Position numbers and translations under genes: made by a program | Notes under the pieces: model-generated | Seen by the model: only the letters and a program-made list of their open reading frames with translations | Database searches by the model: none | Told to the model about the DNA's origin: nothing | DNA from: a virus | Direction: 5' to 3' (one strand) | IMG/VR virus record: IMGVR_UViG_3300000117_009450 | Location: 5,604 to 43,987 of that record | Length of the DNA: 38,384 nucleotides | Part shown: piece after piece, positions 1 to 8,443 of the stretch | Layout: each line of letters starts with the position of its first letter | Position numbering within the stretch: the first letter of the stretch is position 1

Positions 1-651
1 GGTATAGCAATTGAAGAATCTTTACATGATCCTGGTAATTTGCAAGAAGGAGAAAATCTAATATTACCAGTAATTAATCCAGATAAACAAAAAGATACAG
101 ATGGTCAAGCGGGTTTACATATTTTAGATATGGTACAGTTTGCTAAGGCTGATTGGACAGCGCAAGCTAATCATGGATTAAGAAAGGATTTTGAAGATAA
201 AGTATTATTATTTCCAAGATTTGATAATTTAACTTTAGGAATACAATTAGAAAAAGAAGGCAAAAATGTACTTGAATCTTCATTAGATAATCTTTATGAT
301 AATGTTAGTGACTGTATTTTAGAAATTGAGGAATTAAAAAACGAATTGACTACAATCGTAATGAGCCAAACTAGCACAGGACCAAATGCTAGAGACAGAT
401 GGGATACTCCGGAAGTCAAACTGCAAAATGGTAAAAAGGGCAGATTAAGAAAGGATAGATATAGTTCTTTATTGATTGCTAATATGATGGCTAGGCAGGT
501 AAAAAGTCCTGATTTACGACCTAACTTTGACATGATTGGTGGTAATTTAAGAGATGTTCCTAAACAAAAAGGAGATATGTATAAAGGACCAGAATGGTTT
601 ACATCGGCTGTAAATCAAGATGATATATATCTTGGTGTATACAGACAATAG
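1..651 (+). CDS. terL: Terminase large subunit, C-terminal part (5' end outside window)
   Basis: The frame is open from base 1, so this is the end of a longer gene; the TTG at 40 is not a credible start. About 216 residues remain, matching the nuclease end of a large terminase, the motor that pumps DNA into the prohead and cuts the concatemer. The stretch KADWTAQANHGL, then TGPNARDRWDTPE, then a basic GRLRKDRYSSLLIANMMA segment is the usual end of these proteins; the Asp in KDRYSSLL fits the last conserved acidic residue of the RNase H-like nuclease. The ATPase domain would lie upstream of the window. The portal gene starts 32 bases after the stop, the classic TerL-portal order. The family call is from motif memory, supported strongly by the neighbours. 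Confidence 0.85.
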   Translation, partial: GIAIEESLHDPGNLQEGENLILPVINPDKQKDTDGQAGLHILDMVQFAKADWTAQANHGLRKDFEDKVLLFPRFDNLTLGIQLEKEGKNVLESSLDNLYDNVSDCILEIEELKNELTTIVMSQTSTGPNARDRWDTPEVKLQNGKKGRLRKDRYSSLLIANMMARQVKSPDLRPNFDMIGGNLRDVPKQKGDMYKGPEWFTSAVNQDDIYLGVYRQ

Positions 652-683
652 AATCACAATACTATTACATTTAAAACGAGCAT

Positions 684-2870
684 ATGTCAGAAGAAAAAGA
701 ACAAAACGAAAAAATTAAAGATGCAGAGCCTCTACAAAAAGAAGAGGCTTATATTTTATGGGGAGATGATGACAGTAGCAGAAATGAGGCTATGAAAGCT
801 TCTGCTGGAGCATTAGAAGAGTATGATGCTGTACATTCTGCGAAGGCACACAGATTTAGATCAGATTATTCTGGCTTAGATAATTCAACAGATGGCAGAC
901 CCGGATTGACCAGAAGTGACTATGATTACTTCCGTCCTTCTGAAAGAGTGCCAGTAAAAATCAAAGCTATTATCAGAAAAGCTGATGATATTTACCAAAG
1001 AGTAGGATTGGTAAAAAACGTTATTGATCTTATGGGAGACTTTGGAGGCCAAGGTATTAGATTAGTACACAAAGTTAAAAAGACAGAAAGATTTTATCAA
1101 GAATGGTTTAGAAGAGTAAATGGTAAAGATCGTAGCGAAAGATTTTTAAATAATCTATATAAAACAGGTAATGTTGTCATCAATAGACAAACAGGAAAAT
1201 TAAGCAGTAAGTCTATTAATCAAATGTATGCAGCTAATGCTGCTGCTGATATATCTCTATTAAGTATTGATAATGCTGTGGCTTCTAGAGAAATCCCATG
1301 GATCTATACTTTTATCGACCCTTCTTGTATTGATGTATCTGGTGGTGCTATGTCTTCATTTGTTCAAAACAAAACATATGAATTGACCTTACCAGCTCAT
1401 TTAAGAAAACTTATAAATGCTCCCAAAACAGATCAAGAAAGACAGGTCATTGCTAATTTGCCATTAGCTATTATAGAAGCAGCTAAAAGTAAAAACAAAT
1501 ACCCATTAGATCCTACAAAGACTTTGGTTTATCATTACAAAAAAGATGATTGGCAAAGTTGGGCATATCCTATGATATATGCAATTATGGATGACATTAC
1601 TGTAATCGAAAAATTAAAGCTAGCAGATATGGCAGCTTTAGACGGGGCTATTTCTAATGTTAGAATATTTAAATTAGGTAATCTTGAACATAGAATTGCT
1701 CCTACAAAAAGCGCAACAGCAAAGTTAGCACAAATTCTTGGAAATAATGTTGGTGGAGGTACAATGGATTTGGTTTGGGGTCCAGATATTGAATTGCTGG
1801 AATCTAAAACTAGTGTTCATCAGTTTTTAGGAGAGGGTAAATATACTCCTCATTTAAATAGTGTTTATGCGGGATTGGGTATTCCTCCAACTCTTACTGG
1901 AACATATGGAGCAGCAGGTACTACTAATAACTTTATTAGCCTAAAAACATTAACACAAAGACTACAATATGGAAGAGATGTTTTGGCTCAATTTTGGGAA
2001 CAAGAACTTAGAATTGTACAAAAGGCTATGGGTTTTGCTAGCCCTGCCCGTATAGAGTTTGATAGAATGGATTTGAGCAACGAAGAATCAGAGAAAGCTT
2101 TATTAATACAGTTAGCTGACAGAAGCATCATTTCAGAAGAAGTCTTGAAGAAAAGATTTGGTTTTGATGATGATATGGAAAACACTAGAGTAAAAAGAGA
2201 ACACAAGGCCAGAAAGAATAAAAAGATGCCACCGAAGAATGGGCCATTTAGTGATAATGTATTAGATTCTTCTTTAAAGAAACTTGCTTTACAGTTGGGT
2301 TTGGCTACGCCTAGCGAAGTAGGTTTAGACCTATTACCTAATCAAAATGGTCAGAAAAATATGAACGATATCAAAAAAGAAATAGAATTAAGTAAACAGC
2401 CTAAAACCAAAACTGGTGCTCCTGGTGAAGGCAGACCCAAAAACTCTAAGGATACGCAAAAACGCAAAGAGAAACAATTTGCTCCTCAAACTGGTGCTAG
2501 TCTTATTCTTTGGGCAAATAAAGCACAAGATGATATAGCTAAAGTATTACATCCAATATTATTAGACTTTTATCAAAAGAAAAATCTTAGAAGCTTATCT
2601 AGTCAAGAGTATGACGAGTTAGATACAATTAAAACAAAAATATTATTTACGATCAATCCACATACAAAAGTTAGTGAAGAAATTGTAAAATCTGCTATGA
2701 ACAAAATTAATAATTCTGCAGTACATCAAGCAATATCTATGTATGATAAATGGAGATTCAATTTGCAATCTGAAATAAATGCCGAAATGTCTGTTGAAGA
2801 ACAGAAGCAGGCAAAGGCCATATTTTATAGTTTGGTGTATTCATCTGATGTCCATTCTACGGAGAAATAA
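684..2870 (+). CDS. Portal protein
   Basis: At 728 residues this is a large portal protein, the dodecameric ring at the head vertex through which DNA enters and to which the neck binds. Visible signs are an N-terminal acidic tail, the segment IYQRVGLVKNVIDLMGDF near residue 110, a central IPWIYTFIDPSCIDV stretch near residue 205, a long helical core (about 310-500) and a GLGIPPTLTGTYG segment near 395 typical of portal proteins. After about residue 510 comes a Lys-rich, low-complexity linker and then a helical C-terminal extension (about 610-728). The ATG at 684 has only a weak upstream purine run. It lies between terminase and prohead protease, as expected. The C-terminal extension is longer than the minimal portal fold and has no function I can assign. 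Confidence 0.88.
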   Translation: MSEEKEQNEKIKDAEPLQKEEAYILWGDDDSSRNEAMKASAGALEEYDAVHSAKAHRFRSDYSGLDNSTDGRPGLTRSDYDYFRPSERVPVKIKAIIRKADDIYQRVGLVKNVIDLMGDFGGQGIRLVHKVKKTERFYQEWFRRVNGKDRSERFLNNLYKTGNVVINRQTGKLSSKSINQMYAANAAADISLLSIDNAVASREIPWIYTFIDPSCIDVSGGAMSSFVQNKTYELTLPAHLRKLINAPKTDQERQVIANLPLAIIEAAKSKNKYPLDPTKTLVYHYKKDDWQSWAYPMIYAIMDDITVIEKLKLADMAALDGAISNVRIFKLGNLEHRIAPTKSATAKLAQILGNNVGGGTMDLVWGPDIELLESKTSVHQFLGEGKYTPHLNSVYAGLGIPPTLTGTYGAAGTTNNFISLKTLTQRLQYGRDVLAQFWEQELRIVQKAMGFASPARIEFDRMDLSNEESEKALLIQLADRSIISEEVLKKRFGFDDDMENTRVKREHKARKNKKMPPKNGPFSDNVLDSSLKKLALQLGLATPSEVGLDLLPNQNGQKNMNDIKKEIELSKQPKTKTGAPGEGRPKNSKDTQKRKEKQFAPQTGASLILWANKAQDDIAKVLHPILLDFYQKKNLRSLSSQEYDELDTIKTKILFTINPHTKVSEEIVKSAMNKINNSAVHQAISMYDKWRFNLQSEINAEMSVEEQKQAKAIFYSLVYSSDVHSTEK

Positions 2871-2872
2871 TA

Positions 2873-4492
2873 ATGGTAATATATGATCAAGAAAAAGAAG
2901 ATGGTATTAGTATCAAGCTATTAACTGCTGGCTCTATTAGTTATGCCAGTTCTGTTGTTCCAGCAGAACCTACAGAATCTATCAAAAACTTAAAAAGTTT
3001 AGCATCTTATTCAGACAAAGATCTTTATTATGTTCAATCTATTCTAGTTAGCAGTAATTGGAATAAAAATGATGACATATTTGATAAAGCAGAAGTATGG
3101 GCAGCAAAAAATACTCCTGAAGATAAACCAACAAACCTAGAGCATGATGAAAATACAATAATTGGTCATATTGTTTCTAACTGGCCAATTGACGCTGATG
3201 GGAATATTCTTTCTGAAGATATTAAGGCTTCAGAAGTTCCTGACAAATTTCATATCGTAACAGCTTCTGTAATCTATAGAGGATTTAGCGACCCTAAGCT
3301 TAAAATTAGAAGTGAAGAATTAATAGAAGAAATTGAAAATGGTAGTAAATATGTTAGTATGGAATGTTTTTTCAATAATTTTGACTATGGTTTAATTGAC
3401 AAAAGTTCTGGTACTTATAAAATATTAAATAGAAATCATGATACAGCATATTTAACCAAGTATTTGAGAGCATATGGCGGATTAGGAGAATTTGAAAATT
3501 ATAAAATTGGTAGAGTTTTGAGAAATATTACTTTCAGTGGTAAAGGTTTTGTTGATAAACCAGCTAATGAAGAGAGTATAATTTTTACAAAAAATAATAT
3601 GTTGCCAGAAAAAAACGAAGAAAATGAAAAAATAGGTGTATTTGATAATCAAACACGTTCACATTTAATGGAGACCGAAATTATGGCCGAAAACAAACAA
3701 GAGACAGAAGAAATGTCCGAAGATTTAGAAGCTGCAAAGGCAGAACTTTCTGAGAAAGTTGAAGCTCTTGAAGCACAAATTGCAGAACATAACAAGGCTC
3801 AAGAAGAAGCAGCTAAGGCTTGCGAAGCAGATGTTTTGGCCATGAAGGAAAAACTTGAAGCTGATCATTGTGGTCAAAGAGACTCAATGAAAGATGAGCT
3901 TGAAGCAGGTTATCATGATAAGATGAAGGCTATGAAAGAAGAACTTGAAGCTGTTCATCATGATGAAATGAAGAAAAAGGAAGAAGAAAAAGAAGTTGAA
4001 AAAGCTGAATTGACTGCTATGTATGAAAAGAAATTAGCAGAACAAGAAGAGCTAGTCGGAACATACAGACAAAAAGAAGAAGAAAGAATGATGGCTGAGA
4101 TGTATAAGAAGAGAATGGCCACATTAATCGAAGCAGGTTTAAGTGAAGAAGACGCTGAAGCTGCCACCAAGACATTTGAATCTTTTGATGATGAAAAATT
4201 TGAGGCTATTGTAGCAACGCTCAATAAAGTTTCTACACAAGATCCTAAGCCAGAAGAAGTCGAAGCAGCTGAGGCTGAAGAAGCAACAGAAGCTGAGGCA
4301 TCCAAGGCAGAAGAAACTTCAGAAGAAGCTACAGAAGAAGCCGAAGAAACTTCAGAAGCATCAGAGGTGCTTGATAGCATCGAAGTTGAAGAAGAAGTTA
4401 ATCTCGGAGTTGGTCAAGAAACAGATTCCGAAGTAGAAAATACAAGAGCGGCTCTTGTAGATTTTGTGTATAGTAGACTCGGCAAGAAGTAA
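2873..4492 (+). CDS. Prohead protease fused to coiled-coil scaffold
   Basis: This 539-residue protein has two parts. Residues 1-250 look like a herpesvirus/T4-type prohead serine protease: NLEHDENTIIGHIV carries the probable catalytic His91 and YVSMECFF the probable nucleophile Ser162, followed by the usual ITFSGKGFVDKPANEESI end near residue 230. Residues 270-450 are a Glu/Lys/Ala-rich coiled coil with degenerate MKEELEAxHHDxMK repeats. Residues 460-510 are a Glu/Ala/Thr-rich acidic stretch, and a short helix ending RLGKK may contact the capsid protein. The fusion suggests a combined protease and internal scaffold that is cleaved during maturation. The start has ACGGAGA seven bases upstream and follows the portal stop by two bases. 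Protease family is seen from motifs; scaffold role is inferred from composition and position. Confidence 0.85.
   Translation: MVIYDQEKEDGISIKLLTAGSISYASSVVPAEPTESIKNLKSLASYSDKDLYYVQSILVSSNWNKNDDIFDKAEVWAAKNTPEDKPTNLEHDENTIIGHIVSNWPIDADGNILSEDIKASEVPDKFHIVTASVIYRGFSDPKLKIRSEELIEEIENGSKYVSMECFFNNFDYGLIDKSSGTYKILNRNHDTAYLTKYLRAYGGLGEFENYKIGRVLRNITFSGKGFVDKPANEESIIFTKNNMLPEKNEENEKIGVFDNQTRSHLMETEIMAENKQETEEMSEDLEAAKAELSEKVEALEAQIAEHNKAQEEAAKACEADVLAMKEKLEADHCGQRDSMKDELEAGYHDKMKAMKEELEAVHHDEMKKKEEEKEVEKAELTAMYEKKLAEQEELVGTYRQKEEERMMAEMYKKRMATLIEAGLSEEDAEAATKTFESFDDEKFEAIVATLNKVSTQDPKPEEVEAAEAEEATEAEASKAEETSEEATEEAEETSEASEVLDSIEVEEEVNLGVGQETDSEVENTRAALVDFVYSRLGKK
3670..3685 (+). promoter_or_regulatory. 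Candidate internal ribosome-binding site and start for a separate scaffold
   Basis: GGAGA at 3670-3674 lies eight bases before an in-frame ATG at 3683, which is codon 271 of the protease-scaffold gene, exactly where the coiled coil begins. Initiation here would give a free scaffold of 269 residues, in the manner of the nested protease/scaffold genes of phage lambda. The motif and spacing are seen; use as a start is inferred. Confidence 0.4.
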
Positions 4493-4517
4493 ACCTAATT
4501 ATAAACGGAGAATTAAA

Positions 4518-4970
4518 ATGGCTCTAAAACCAGATCGCATTGAAAGTCAAGTTGACGTTTCATTTTTCATGAATACTGCTGAAACTAGAGGTGGCGTTGC
4601 TACTCTTAGTACAGGTGGTAGTGGTGTTGCTATGGACGACAGCGCTGCTGTTGTTGCATATGCTGCTACCGCTAGTGGTAAAGTTCCTATGGGTGTTCTT
4701 TTAAACGATGTCGTTGACATTGATTTAACTAGACAGCATATTAACTATCATAAAGACGAAGTTTCTGTTGGTAGCAAGGTCGCTCTTTTAAGAGTTGGTC
4801 AAGTTACTACTAATTCTATCGACGGCACACCAAGTGCTGGAGATAAAGCTTATGTAGGGGTTAGTGGTCTTATCACTGATACCGCAGCAGCTGGTGCTTA
4901 TCAAGTTGGTACCTTTTTGAGTAAAAAAGATGCCGATAATTATGCTAAAGTATCTATCAATATCGTATAA
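4518..4970 (+). CDS. Putative capsid decoration/stabilisation protein
   Basis: A 150-residue protein starting MALKPDRIESQVDVSFFMN, rich in Gly, Ala, Ser, Thr and Val and without Cys. The β-rich pattern with phrases such as GVLLNDVVDID and SAGDKAYVGVSGLIT fits small proteins commonly found just before the capsid gene in aquatic phages, probably coating the outside of the shell. An in-frame ATG exists 54 bases upstream inside the scaffold gene, but the ATG at 4518 has a strong AACGGAGA site six to eight bases away, the same signal used by the capsid gene, so I use it. A strong ribosome site and position beside the capsid gene imply high expression. Decoration function is inferred; a head-fibre base is the main alternative. 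Confidence 0.65.
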   Translation: MALKPDRIESQVDVSFFMNTAETRGGVATLSTGGSGVAMDDSAAVVAYAATASGKVPMGVLLNDVVDIDLTRQHINYHKDEVSVGSKVALLRVGQVTTNSIDGTPSAGDKAYVGVSGLITDTAAAGAYQVGTFLSKKDADNYAKVSINIV

Positions 4971-5003
4971 CTTAAACCCTTGTAATCAACGGAGAAATTT
5001 AAA

Positions 5004-6014
5004 ATGTCAGATAATATTAATAAGTTTCAGCCTTCTCCAGAGCTAACAGAACTTCTTAAACGTTCTGGGTCAGCTAATAGAGAAGAATCTTTAAACGCTA
5101 ATGCAGAGTTTGCAAAGGCTTTAGAACTTCCACTACGCCAAGGTGTTTTAAGTGGTAACATTCTAGACGGTATCTTTGAAGCTGTTCAGTTAGCTCCAGG
5201 TGCTACTCCAGAATTTCCATTAGACTTCTTGTCTCCTGGAAGTGAAAGGGACTTTGTAGCTTATACAATCCCTAATCATGGATACATTCCAGAACGTCAT
5301 GTCGAAGGTGATTATGTCATGGTTCCAACTTATGATGTTGGTGCTAGCATTGATTATCTTTTAAAGTATGCTCGTGACGCCCGCTGGGACGTAGTTGGTC
5401 GCGCCATGGAAGTGCTTGAGCATCAATTCGTCAAGAAGATGAATGACGATGGATGGCACACACTTTTAGCCGCTGGTGTTGATCGTAACATTGTTGTCTT
5501 CGACAGCGATGCTGACGCAGGTCAGTTCACTAAGAGACTTGTTTCTCTTTTAAAGACTGTCATGCGTAGAAATGGTGGAGGCAATTCTGCTTCTAACAAC
5601 AGAGGCCAGTTAACAGATCTTTATGTTTCACCAGAAGCTATGGAAGATCTCAGAAACTGGAATGTTGATCAAGTTGACGAAGTTACTCGTAGAGAAATCT
5701 ACACAGCTGCTGATGGCGCTGTTAACAGAGTCTTTGGTATCAACCTTCATGACCTCGATGAGCTCGGTGTTGGTCAAGAATATCAACAGTTCTACAGCAA
5801 TACCCTCAGCGCAAGCATGGGTGGTAGCGATGAAGAAATCGTTGTTGGCCTTGATCTTCGCAAGAGAGACAGCTTCATCATGCCAGTTAGACAAGAAGTT
5901 CAGATCTTTGAAGACGATACCTTACATCGTCAGAAGAGAGCTGGTTTCTATGGCTGGGCTGAAGTTGGCTTTGCTGTTCTTGATAATCGTAGAGTGCTTC
6001 TCGGTTCTCTATAA
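5004..6014 (+). CDS. Major capsid protein (HK97 fold)
   Basis: A 336-residue protein in the capsid position after portal, protease-scaffold and decoration genes. It shows an N-terminal helical arm, a PLDFLSPGSERDFVAYTIP segment near residue 71, a long central helix around KYARDARWDVVGRAMEVLE, and the C-terminal KRAGFYGWAEVGFAVLD common in HK97-fold capsid proteins of environmental phages. It has no Cys. The ribosome site ACGGAGA is strong, and local codon use shows more C-ending codons than the neighbouring fibre genes, as expected of the most abundant protein. A rho-independent terminator follows directly. The N-terminal arm may be trimmed by the upstream protease, but no cleavage site can be fixed by eye. 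Confidence 0.9.
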   Translation: MSDNINKFQPSPELTELLKRSGSANREESLNANAEFAKALELPLRQGVLSGNILDGIFEAVQLAPGATPEFPLDFLSPGSERDFVAYTIPNHGYIPERHVEGDYVMVPTYDVGASIDYLLKYARDARWDVVGRAMEVLEHQFVKKMNDDGWHTLLAAGVDRNIVVFDSDADAGQFTKRLVSLLKTVMRRNGGGNSASNNRGQLTDLYVSPEAMEDLRNWNVDQVDEVTRREIYTAADGAVNRVFGINLHDLDELGVGQEYQQFYSNTLSASMGGSDEEIVVGLDLRKRDSFIMPVRQEVQIFEDDTLHRQKRAGFYGWAEVGFAVLDNRRVLLGSL

Positions 6015-6044
6015 TAAGTTTATACTTAGTAAGACTTTTCAAAG

Positions 6045-6075
6045 AAAAGGGCTAGCGATGTGCTGGCCCTTTTTG
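6045..6075 (+). terminator. Rho-independent terminator after capsid gene
   Basis: A 12-base-pair stem (6045-6056 with 6062-6073, one T-G wobble) closes a five-base loop and its 3' arm ends in a run of T. It lies 31 bases after the capsid stop and would separate head transcripts from the fibre cluster or protect the 3' end of capsid mRNA. Confidence 0.85.
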
Positions 6076-6087
6076 CTTTATATAGTG

Positions 6088-6095
6088 TATAAATA
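6088..6095 (+). promoter_or_regulatory. Candidate T4-type late promoter element TATAAATA
   Basis: TATAAATA lies in the only sizeable gap of the head region, 44 bases before the next start codon and just after the terminator. It is identical to the T4 late-promoter core. No convincing sigma70 -35 box is at the right spacing. The octamer can arise by chance in AT-rich DNA and also occurs inside a gene near 15038, so support rests on position. Confidence 0.3.
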
Positions 6096-6131
6096 AATGA
6101 GCAGAAACGCCCCAATTTATAGAGAGCAATT

Positions 6132-6536
6132 ATGAGTGCAGCCCAATATGACTTTTCAATAGAACAAGGTTCCTCTTTTAGATTGTCATTAGTATATAAA
6201 GATTCAAATAATGTTGCAATAGATATTACAAATTGGTGCGCCAGGTTGGTATGGAAAACCAATTCAAATCTTACACAAACATATTCTAGTGGTAATTCAG
6301 ATCTTTCTAATTATAAATTTACCATAGATGGGCCTAATGGAAAACTTCTTTTAGAATTTCCTGCAACAACTACAAATGGCTTTGATTTTACTAGTGCTAA
6401 ATATGACTTAGAGCTACAATCAGATAATGATTTTTATAGTGGTGGCGGTAAATATACTATTAAATTATTATTCGGAAATACTAGTATTGTTAAGAGATAT
6501 AGTAAATCTACTACAGCTTTGGGATGCCAATCATGA
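6132..6536 (+). CDS. Small virion/appendage protein with QGS-type N-terminal module
   Basis: A 134-residue β-rich protein, paralogous to the N-terminal domain of the protein at 13455. YDFSIEQGSSFRLSLVYKD here aligns with HNFTIDQGSDFAIQFIFQD there, and LLLEFPATTTNGFDFTSAKYDLEL with IDIQFPAELTKDFTFITAVYELDF. Such modules recur in aquatic phages next to fibre genes and recall baseplate upper-protein N-terminal domains, so a docking role on the virion is plausible. It is the first gene after the capsid terminator and overlaps the next gene by ATGA. The ribosome site is weak (AGAGAG). I cannot say whether it belongs to head or tail. Confidence 0.6.
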   Translation: MSAAQYDFSIEQGSSFRLSLVYKDSNNVAIDITNWCARLVWKTNSNLTQTYSSGNSDLSNYKFTIDGPNGKLLLEFPATTTNGFDFTSAKYDLELQSDNDFYSGGGKYTIKLLFGNTSIVKRYSKSTTALGCQS

Positions 6537-6751
6537 GCGACTATACGGTTGATGTCACCAATGAATCACATACAATTCAAATCGAGACATCTATCGATTG
6601 TGCTACCTGCTCAAGTGTTGAGGTTACCAAAACACAACCTAGTAATATTGGAGTAGCCACAGGCTTTGCTAAAGAAGACGTATTTGCTACAGATATTATT
6701 GCCCTAGATAGCTTTGTAGCAGCTCTTGGCATGGACGGTGGGACACCATAA
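6533..6751 (+). CDS. Small hypothetical protein (fibre cluster)
   Basis: A 72-residue protein starting MSDYTVDVTNESHTIQIET, with an alternating β-strand pattern and one CATC pair near residue 24. I chose the ATG at 6533 because it forms an ATGA overlap with the preceding stop, implying translational coupling; an in-frame ATG nine bases upstream is possible. Pairing of a QGS-module protein with a tiny β protein is seen again, loosely, at 13455/14668. I do not recognise a function. Confidence 0.55.
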   Translation: MSDYTVDVTNESHTIQIETSIDCATCSSVEVTKTQPSNIGVATGFAKEDVFATDIIALDSFVAALGMDGGTP

Positions 6752-6795
6752 ATAATTAATAATACATAAGGACTATATTTTTAAAAGAGGTTCAC

Positions 6796-8424
6796 ATGCC
6801 CCGTATATCGCTAATTCAGATCAGAAAAGGAACTACCGCTGAATGGAATAGTGCTAATCCTGTTTTAGGTAGTGGCGAACCAGGATATGATCTTGATCTT
6901 AATCATCTTAAATTGGGTGATGGTAATAATAATTGGAATAGTATCCAGCCCATAGGCTCTTCTTTACATCCAAATATTAATGCTTCTGATTCTAGTGACA
7001 ATAATTTAGCTAATCATTTTGTTAGAAATTTGTTGCTAGACGAAAATGGTCATGTTACAGGTATATACGTTACCAATTCTGAGCAAATAGAGCTTTCTAC
7101 AGATCCTTCTCCTCAACTAGGTGCTGATCTTGATACTAATGGCAATAATATATTGTTTGGAGATAATGAGCAGGCTATTTTTGGTGATGGTTCTGACCTA
7201 TTGATTTATCATGATGGAAGCAATAGTTTTATTGATGAAGAAGGAACTGGATCACTTAATATTAGAGGACCCGAGTTAAATCTAAAAAGTTCTAGCAATG
7301 AACTTTATTTCCAGGCAGTATCTGATGGTTCAGTATCTCTCTATTATGACGGTTCTAAGAAATTTGAAACAACAGCCACAGGGGTCTATGTTCTCAATAC
7401 CCTTACTTCTGCAACAGGTATACATGACACAATAGATCTTTCTTTAATGGATGAGTTATCTAGCCCTACACATCAAGAAGGTAGGCTGTTTTATGATAGT
7501 GAAAATCATGCTTTAGTTGTTTATAATGAAGAGTCTGAAGTTACACAACAATTGGGTCAAGAAGAGTATTTAAGAGTTAGAAACAATACTGGTGCTACTA
7601 TTACAAATGGCACTCCTGTTATTATTACGGGCTCTCATGGAAATGCTGCTCCAACTATAGCTCCTGCAAATGCTGCTAGTGATATTAATTCTCGTGTTGT
7701 AGGTATAGCCACACATGATATTGAAAATAATAGTTTTGGATATGTAACTACTTATGGTATTGTTAGACATATTGATACTTCTTCTTTCAGTGGTGGAGAT
7801 GAAATATTTTTATCCACTACCCCTGGAGAATTAACTGCGACATGTCCTGTTATACCTAATTATTGCGTACCTATTGGCTATGTTATCAGAAGTCATGCTG
7901 CTAATGGTTCTGTTTTAGTAGAATTAGGAAAACATAAATTAGGAGGAGGAGATTTAAAGTCTGAAGCAAATTTAAATTTACAGGGCATACCTTTTGTTAG
8001 CACTGTAGGTTCAGATAGGTCTGGAGGATTGTTAACAGACGCTAATTTAGTTTACAATAGTGGTGTTCAAGAGCTAAATCTGGGCACTGGAGGTATTAGA
8101 TTTAGTGATGGAACTACTCAAACTACATCTGCTGGTGGTGTAAATAAAGATTATGTGAGCGTTACTTCTCACTATACATTAACTACTGATAATGATGTAG
8201 TTTTTGTAAACAGTAGTGCGGCTTTGGTAAATGTGTATATTCCTACAGCTAGTGGGATTGGTGGTAAAGAAATTATAGTTAAGAAAACTGTTGGTTCTAA
8301 TAATGTGGTAATTAATACTATAGTTGGTACAGAAACAATTGATGGTAATTCAAGCTTTACAATAACAAATAATTATGAAAGTGTAACTTTAATATCAGAT
8401 AATACAAATTGGTTTATAATATAA
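6796..8424 (+). CDS. Tail/head fibre protein with Mtd-like N-terminus
   Basis: A 542-residue modular fibre. Residues 1-55 (MPRISLIQIRKGTTAEWNS, then GEPGYDLDLNHLKLGDG) match the N-terminal β-prism repeat found in Mtd-like and other phage receptor-binding proteins. Residues 130-205 carry the LLIYHDGSNSFI ... SLYYDGSKKFETTATGV repeat known from cyanophage structural proteins. A β-rich middle follows (about 225-385). Residues 453-542 form a C-terminal module (HYTLTTDNDVVFVN ... SDNTNWFII) shared with the next gene and the distal protein at 29919. It probably forms a trimeric adhesin fibre. The ribosome site AGAGG is well placed. Which virion part it attaches to is unknown; its place between capsid and connector genes allows a head fibre. 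Confidence 0.75.
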   Translation: MPRISLIQIRKGTTAEWNSANPVLGSGEPGYDLDLNHLKLGDGNNNWNSIQPIGSSLHPNINASDSSDNNLANHFVRNLLLDENGHVTGIYVTNSEQIELSTDPSPQLGADLDTNGNNILFGDNEQAIFGDGSDLLIYHDGSNSFIDEEGTGSLNIRGPELNLKSSSNELYFQAVSDGSVSLYYDGSKKFETTATGVYVLNTLTSATGIHDTIDLSLMDELSSPTHQEGRLFYDSENHALVVYNEESEVTQQLGQEEYLRVRNNTGATITNGTPVIITGSHGNAAPTIAPANAASDINSRVVGIATHDIENNSFGYVTTYGIVRHIDTSSFSGGDEIFLSTTPGELTATCPVIPNYCVPIGYVIRSHAANGSVLVELGKHKLGGGDLKSEANLNLQGIPFVSTVGSDRSGGLLTDANLVYNSGVQELNLGTGGIRFSDGTTQTTSAGGVNKDYVSVTSHYTLTTDNDVVFVNSSAALVNVYIPTASGIGGKEIIVKKTVGSNNVVINTIVGTETIDGNSSFTITNNYESVTLISDNTNWFII

Positions 8425-8443
8425 TACAAGGGAGAGAAACAAA

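Noticed and set aside
3958-4380. Reverse-strand Ser/Ala-rich open frame inside the scaffold region
   Set aside because: It mirrors the Glu/Ala-rich coding of the scaffold (GAA/GCT repeats) and has no start signal.
5623-6096. Alternative forward frame overlapping the capsid gene end and the terminator
   Set aside because: It lies inside the well-supported capsid gene and runs through the hairpin; residue pattern is not protein-like.
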